From contig JBASCW010000156.1 in assembly GCA_049651845.1 (NCBI GenBank), forward strand, positions 1 through 17,095: 17,095 nt of DNA, in the 5' to 3' direction. Of this stretch, positions 13,170 to 17,095 are shown in pieces. The notes beneath the pieces were generated by a model that did no database searches, was not told where the DNA came from, and was given only the letters and a program-made list of their open reading frames with translations. Position numbers and translations under genes: made by a program. Source of the DNA: RBG-16-66-20 sp049651845. Its GTDB lineage: Bacteria; Pseudomonadota; Gammaproteobacteria; Burkholderiales; SG8-39. Numbering within the stretch: position 1 is the first letter of the stretch; every line of letters starts with the position of its first letter.

Positions 13170-15143
13170 CTAGATCTGGACTTTGGTGCCGAGCTCGATG
13201 ACGCGGTTGGTCGGCAGCTTGAAGTAGTCGGCCGCGTTGCCGGCGTTGCGCGCCATCATCGCGAACAGCTTCTCGCGCCAGAACGCCATGCCGCTCGCCG
13301 GGTCGGCCACCGGCACCACCGTCTCCCGGCTGAGGAAGAACGAAGTGCTCATCATGTCGAACTCCAGCCCCAGCGTGGAGGCGATCTCCAGCGTCTGCGT
13401 GATGTCAGGCTCGTTCATGAAGCCGAAGTGCACGTTCATGCGCCAGCAGCCGTTGCCGAGCTTGGTGACGCGCACGCGCTCCTGGAACGGCACCCAGGGC
13501 TCGTCGACGACGCTGGCGGTGAGGAACACCACGCGCTCGTGCAGCACCTTGTTGTGGTTCAGATTGTGCAGCAGCGCGTGCGGCGTGGCGTCCGGGGTCG
13601 CGGTCAGGAACACGGCGGTACCCGGCACCCGGTGCGGCGGATCGACGAACAGCGAATCGAGAAACGGCTTGAGCGGCACCGAGGAGGACTTCAGCCGGTG
13701 GAACATGATGCTGCGTCCTTGCCGCCAGGTGGTCATCATCGTGAACACGATCGCGCCGATCGCCAGCGGGAACCAGCCGCCGTCCACCACCTTGAGCAGC
13801 GTCGCGCCGAAGAACGCGATGTCGATGGCCACGAAAAAGCCGGTCGCGAACGCGCAGATCCAGAGCGGATAGCGCCAGAGGTAGCGGATCACGAAGAAGG
13901 TCAGCAGCGTATCCACCATCATGGTCGCGGTCACCGCGACGCCGTAGGCCGAAGCCAGGCGCGAGGAGGAGCCGAAGCCGATCACCGCGGCCAGCACGGC
14001 CGCGAGCAGCAGCCAGTTGATGCCCGGGATGTAGATCTGGCCCTGCTCGCGCGCCGAGGTCTGCACCACGGCTATGCGCGGCAGGAAGCCGAGCTGGATC
14101 GCCTGCTTGGTCATCGAGTAGGCGCCCGAGATCGTCGCCTGCGACGCGATCACGGTGGCGACCGTGGCAAGGCCGACCATGGGATACAGCGCCCATCCCG
14201 GGACCAGCAGGAAGAACGGGTTCTGCACCGCTTCGGGCTGGTTGATGAGCAGCGCACCCTGGCCGAAATAGTTCAGCACCAGCGCTGGCCCGACCAGGCC
14301 GAACCAGGCGATGCGCACGGGCCCCTTGCCGAAGTGCCCCATGTCCGCGTAGAGCGCCTCGGCGCCGGTCACCGCGAGCACCACCGATCCCAGCACGACG
14401 AAGGACTCGGCGACATGCTCGGTGAGGAAGCTGATCGCGTAGGTCGGGCTGAGCGCGGCGAGCACGCCGGGATGCTGGACGATGCCGTACAGGCCGGCCG
14501 CGCCCAGCGCGAGGAACCAGGCGAGCGTGACCGGTCCGAACAGACGGCCGACCACGGCGGTGCCGCGCGCCTGGAACACGAACAGAGCCACGATCACCAC
14601 CACCGCGATCGGCACCACGTAGGGCTTGAACGCCGAGGTGCCCACTTCCAGGCCCTCGACGGCCGACAGCACCGAGATCGCCGGCGTCAGCACCGCGTCG
14701 CCGTAGAACAGCGACGCGCCGAACACGCCGATCAGCAGCATCGGCGTGCGCCACTCCGGATGGTCCTTGATCGCCTGCGAGGCGAGCGCGAGCAGCGCCA
14801 TGATGCCGCCCTCGCCGCGGTTGTCCGCGCGCATGATGAGCAGCACGTACTTGAGCGACACCACCGTCATCAGCGCCCAGAAGATCGTCGACAGGCCGCC
14901 GAGGATGTTCTGGTCGTCGAGCGCGATGCCGTGGCTCGGCGCGAAAGTCTCCTTGACCGCGTACAGCGGGCTGGTGCCGATGTCGCCGAAGACCACACCC
15001 AGCGCGAGCAGCGTCAGTGCTGGGGTCGTCGACTTCGTGAGGGACGCTCTGTGGGCCAGGGGAACAGAATTCTCGGAAGCGAGGGCGCGAAGTCTGCTCC
15101 TGCACCGCACAAAGCGCAAACTGCCACCCGCAAAACCTTGCAA
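13170..15143 (-). CDS. kup: Low-affinity potassium transport system protein Kup
   Basis: Kup (Trk-independent, KUP/HAK/KT family) imports potassium with protons across the inner membrane. The family signature GVVFGDIGTSPLYAVKETF starts at about residue 53 of the longest frame. About 12 transmembrane segments follow up to about residue 460, for example NRGEGGIMALLALASQ and GDAVLTPAISVLSAVEGLEV. The rest is a cytoplasmic C-terminal domain (SMTSFFLSRETV-like region, ending in NRVIELGTKVQI). The longest frame from a TTG at 15143 gives 657 residues, about 28 more than usual. A GTG at 15108-15110 gives 646, and a CTG at 15057-15059 gives 629, which fits the family best. I list the outer limit because none of the candidates has a convincing ribosome binding site. 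It is convergent with dctM and divergent from the aldolase gene. Confidence 0.93.
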   Translation of the reverse strand: MQGFAGGSLRFVRCRSRLRALASENSVPLAHRASLTKSTTPALTLLALGVVFGDIGTSPLYAVKETFAPSHGIALDDQNILGGLSTIFWALMTVVSLKYVLLIMRADNRGEGGIMALLALASQAIKDHPEWRTPMLLIGVFGASLFYGDAVLTPAISVLSAVEGLEVGTSAFKPYVVPIAVVVIVALFVFQARGTAVVGRLFGPVTLAWFLALGAAGLYGIVQHPGVLAALSPTYAISFLTEHVAESFVVLGSVVLAVTGAEALYADMGHFGKGPVRIAWFGLVGPALVLNYFGQGALLINQPEAVQNPFFLLVPGWALYPMVGLATVATVIASQATISGAYSMTKQAIQLGFLPRIAVVQTSAREQGQIYIPGINWLLLAAVLAAVIGFGSSSRLASAYGVAVTATMMVDTLLTFFVIRYLWRYPLWICAFATGFFVAIDIAFFGATLLKVVDGGWFPLAIGAIVFTMMTTWRQGRSIMFHRLKSSSVPLKPFLDSLFVDPPHRVPGTAVFLTATPDATPHALLHNLNHNKVLHERVVFLTASVVDEPWVPFQERVRVTKLGNGCWRMNVHFGFMNEPDITQTLEIASTLGLEFDMMSTSFFLSRETVVPVADPASGMAFWREKLFAMMARNAGNAADYFKLPTNRVIELGTKVQI

Positions 15144-15186
15144 GCCTGAATGAAATCAGGTAACTAGGGCACTTGCCGCGCACGAG

Positions 15187-15948
15187 GTGGAATTCCGTCA
15201 CGAGACTGAAAACTTGGACAAGGCGCAATTCCTGGAGCGCGTGAGCCGCGAGATGGACGAGGACCTCGGGGTCCTCGACCTGTCGCCGCGCGAGGCGCTC
15301 GCCGCCTGCTGCCGCATCCTCGCCAAAGAAGGCCACGAATCCGGGCTGGCCGGCCAAGTCACCGCGGTTGGCGAAGCGCCGGGCAGCTGGTGGACGCTCA
15401 GATTCGGCCTCGGCTTCGAGGAGGCGACGGCCGAAAACATGGTGCTCGTCGACGAGGACCTCAAGCCGCTGTCTGGCGGGCGGGCGAACCCGGGCGTGCG
15501 CTTCCATGTCTGGATCTACCGCAAGCGCCCCGACGTGAAGGCAATCGTGCATACGCATGCACCGTTTGCTTCTGCTCTTTCTTGTACTTCTTCTTCTTTA
15601 AAAACAATACATATGGATAGCGCGATGCTGCACGGCACCGCGCACCTGCCCGAGTGGCCGGGCGTGCCGGTGGCCGATGACGAGGGCCGCATCATCTCGG
15701 GCGCGCTCGGCGCCGCGAAGACCATCCTGCTCGCCAACCACGGCCTGCTCGCGGCCGGTTCCAGCATCGAGGAAGCGACCTATCTCGCCGTGTTCTTCGA
15801 GCGCGCCGCGCGCATGCAGATCCGCGCCATGGCCGCGGGCGGCTTCAAGGAAGTGAAGCCCGCGCTCGCCGAAGAAGCGCGCGCCTTCCTGCTGCAGCCC
15901 TCGATCGTGCGCGGCACCTTCGCGTATTGGGCGCGCCGGGCCGCGTGA
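15187..15948 (+). CDS. Class II aldolase/adducin family protein
   Basis: The 253-residue protein has the class II aldolase/adducin fold. The zinc ligands are expected at H122 and H124 (IVHTHAPF) and H185 (LANHGLLAAG). The Rpdv..ivHtH core (RKRPDVKAIVHTH) is typical. The acid/base glutamate of fuculose-phosphate aldolase (Glu73, in a PSSE-like turn) has no obvious counterpart: the equivalent stretch reads NPGVRFHVW. The protein therefore belongs to the less-understood branch annotated only as aldolase/adducin family. The start is a GTG; a TTG at 15214 (residue 10) is possible. Codons 127-144, just after the zinc motif, are almost all A/T-ending, in sharp contrast to the rest of the gene. It overlaps the next gene by 4 bp. 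The substrate is unknown. Confidence 0.85.
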   Translation: MEFRHETENLDKAQFLERVSREMDEDLGVLDLSPREALAACCRILAKEGHESGLAGQVTAVGEAPGSWWTLRFGLGFEEATAENMVLVDEDLKPLSGGRANPGVRFHVWIYRKRPDVKAIVHTHAPFASALSCTSSSLKTIHMDSAMLHGTAHLPEWPGVPVADDEGRIISGALGAAKTILLANHGLLAAGSSIEEATYLAVFFERAARMQIRAMAAGGFKEVKPALAEEARAFLLQPSIVRGTFAYWARRAA

Positions 15949-16313
15949 AGCGGCTCGTCGACACGCGCTATCTCGAAGACGCGCAGTACGACGAACTGAT
16001 GTCGCTGCTGCGCCGGGCCCGCATCCCGGTGCACGAGACGCGCACCCACCTGCTGTCCTTCGGCGCGCTCTGGGTGCCGGACGAGTCGTTCGACCGCGCG
16101 CGCGAGATCCTGAGGAACGAATCCACGGCATTCGCGGCGCGCGCACGGCAAGAATGGGAGCGCGAATGGGAGCTCCAGCACCGCGGCTCGGCGCTGCGCT
16201 GGTTCGCCTACCGGTTGCTCAGCGATCCGATGGAGGTGCTGCTGCGCGTGCTGCTGCTCGCGCTCATACTCGGCGCGTTCCTGCTCTACCCGCTCTGGGT
16301 CATCCTGCGCTAG
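15945..16313 (+). CDS. Small membrane protein of unknown function (DUF6164-like)
   Basis: The 122-residue protein has a soluble N-terminal part of about 75 residues (VKRLVDTRYLEDAQYDELMS, then a RIPVHETRTHLLSFGALWVP segment resembling a small alpha/beta domain). A charged helix follows (REILRNESTAFAARARQEWE), then one or two C-terminal membrane segments (about 95-120, VLLRVLLLALILGAFLLYPLWVIL). The layout recalls DUF6164 proteins from memory; this is tentative. The GTG at 15945 was chosen because it overlaps the aldolase stop (GTGA), the usual arrangement for coupled genes; a TTG at 15927 would add six residues. It ends 14 bp inside the 3' end of hflX on the other strand. No catalytic residue can be named. 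Confidence 0.75.
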   Translation: MKRLVDTRYLEDAQYDELMSLLRRARIPVHETRTHLLSFGALWVPDESFDRAREILRNESTAFAARARQEWEREWELQHRGSALRWFAYRLLSDPMEVLLRVLLLALILGAFLLYPLWVILR

Positions 16314-17095
16314 CCGGCCGGCCGGCCCGGCCGCGCAGGCGGTTCACCGTCTCCGGCTCGCCGCGGACGCGCAAGTACGCGCCGTCGCTTCCGGTACGCT
16401 CTTCGAGCACCTGGCAATTCGCGAAGATCTCCCCGCGCAGCTGCTGCGCCGACCAGGGCAGGAACAGCTCGGCCTCGACGAGGTCGCGCTGGAAGAACGC
16501 GATGATGGCGTCGCGCAGCCTGGCGACGTCGTCCGCGCGCCGCGCGCTCATCACGATGCAATCCGGATGCCGCGCGCGCAGCGCCGCTGCGTCGCCGCCG
16601 CAATCGATCTTGTTGAATACCAGCATGCGCGGCACCTCGCTGGCGCCGATCTCGTCGAGCACGCCCTCGGTGACCGCGAGCTGCCGCTCGTAGCCCGGAT
16701 CGCTCGCGTCGGCCACGTGCAGCAGCAGCGAGGCCTCGAGCGCCTCGTCGAGCGTCGACTTGAAGGACGCGACCAGCCCGTGCGGCAGGTTCTTGATGAA
16801 GCCGACGGTGTCGCTGACCAGCACGCGCGGCACGCTCTCGGGCTGCAGCGCGCGCACCGTGGTGTCGAGCGTGGCGAACAGCTTGTTGGCGACCAGCACG
16901 GAGCTGCCCGTGAGCGCGCGCATCAGCGTGGACTTGCCCGCATTGGTGTAGCCGACCAGCGCCACGCGCGCCAGGCCTGGGCGCTCCTGCCGCCGCGCGC
17001 GCTGCGTGCTGCGCTCGGCGCCCATCGCGGCGAGCTCCTTCTCCAGCTCGGAAATGCGGTCGCGGATCTTGCGCCGGTCGAGCTCGGTGCGCGAC
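16300..17095 (-). CDS. hflX: GTPase HflX (5' part cut by window edge)
   Basis: About 264 C-terminal residues of HflX are visible. HflX is a GTPase that binds the 50S subunit and splits stalled ribosomes under stress. In the visible part, a coiled linker helix (RRKIRDRISELEKELAAM) leads to the G domain: G1 GYTNAGKST (48-56), the switch I region FATLDTTVR (73-81), G3 DTVGF (95-99), and G4 NKID (161-164). The G5-like SARR follows, then the C-terminal domain ending in a basic PASAG tail. The N-terminal domain lies outside the window. hflX is normally followed by hflK and hflC in betaproteobacteria. Here its 3' end meets a convergent gene with a 14-bp overlap, so it ends its transcription unit. 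I expect hfq upstream, beyond the window. Confidence 0.95.
   Translation of the reverse strand, partial: SRTELDRRKIRDRISELEKELAAMGAERSTQRARRQERPGLARVALVGYTNAGKSTLMRALTGSSVLVANKLFATLDTTVRALQPESVPRVLVSDTVGFIKNLPHGLVASFKSTLDEALEASLLLHVADASDPGYERQLAVTEGVLDEIGASEVPRMLVFNKIDCGGDAAALRARHPDCIVMSARRADDVARLRDAIIAFFQRDLVEAELFLPWSAQQLRGEIFANCQVLEERTGSDGAYLRVRGEPETVNRLRGRAGRPASAG

Noticed and set aside
13428..15149. Long plus-strand open frame (573 codons) opposite kup
   Set aside because: It is a shadow of kup: composition is dominated by R, H, E, D and Q as expected from the antisense of a GC-rich membrane protein gene, with no domain sense.
15146..15161. CCTGA and TCAGG inverted repeat between kup and the aldolase as an operator
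   Set aside because: Only 5 bp per arm with a 6-base centre; such repeats occur often by chance, and no promoter hexamers fit convincingly around it.
15565..15618. AT-rich patch as a small insertion or frameshift in the aldolase gene
   Set aside because: The frame is intact on both sides, no target-site duplication is seen, and the protein spacing between the HTH motif and MDSAMLHG looks normal.

Overview
The window is a GC-rich chromosomal segment of a betaproteobacterium, most likely of the order Burkholderiales. This rests on the very high third-position GC, the gene order ndk-rlmN-pilW-rodZ, the glycosylase-accA-tilS block, and a TRAP transporter operon. I see no tRNA, rRNA, CRISPR array, insertion sequence or prophage gene. 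The window is densely packed, with no gene-free stretch above about 140 bases.

Region 1 (1-2804, minus strand) is a housekeeping operon: ndk, rlmN, pilW/pilF and the N-terminal part of rodZ. The genes are joined by 4-8 bp overlaps or gaps, and a likely extended -10 promoter lies in front of ndk. Region 2 (2849-3664, plus strand) is a lone crotonase-fold gene that diverges from ndk and runs 56 bp into the 3' end of tilS.

Region 3 (3609-8069, minus strand) is a second tight operon: an HNH endonuclease, an unknown protein (DUF6352-like) whose true start appears to be a CTG, an AlkA-type DNA glycosylase, accA and tilS. Its candidate promoter lies directly behind the terminator of the next gene. 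A perfect 7-bp hairpin covers the accA leader. Region 4 is a monocistronic HU-family gene (8131-8421, minus strand) with its own promoter and a strong intrinsic terminator.

Region 5 (8550-13154, plus strand) is an uptake-and-activation operon: an acyl/aryl-CoA-type AMP ligase followed by a complete TRAP transporter (DctP, DctQ, DctM). A terminator-like hairpin separates dctP from dctQ. The natural reading is that a carboxylate is bound in the periplasm, imported with sodium or protons, and activated to a CoA thioester.

Region 6 is the potassium transporter kup (minus strand), which ends 15 bp from dctM. Region 7 (15187-16313, plus strand) is a class II aldolase/adducin-type gene translationally coupled to a small membrane protein. 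Region 8 is the C-terminal part of the GTPase HflX (minus strand), convergent with and overlapping region 7.

I did not find a clear new defence or mobile system. The most unusual signals are an 18-codon patch in the aldolase where almost every codon ends in A or T inside an otherwise GC3-saturated gene, the hairpins in the accA and dctQ leaders, the CTG-initiated gene of unknown function between two DNA-acting enzymes, and an apparent internal duplication in DctM.
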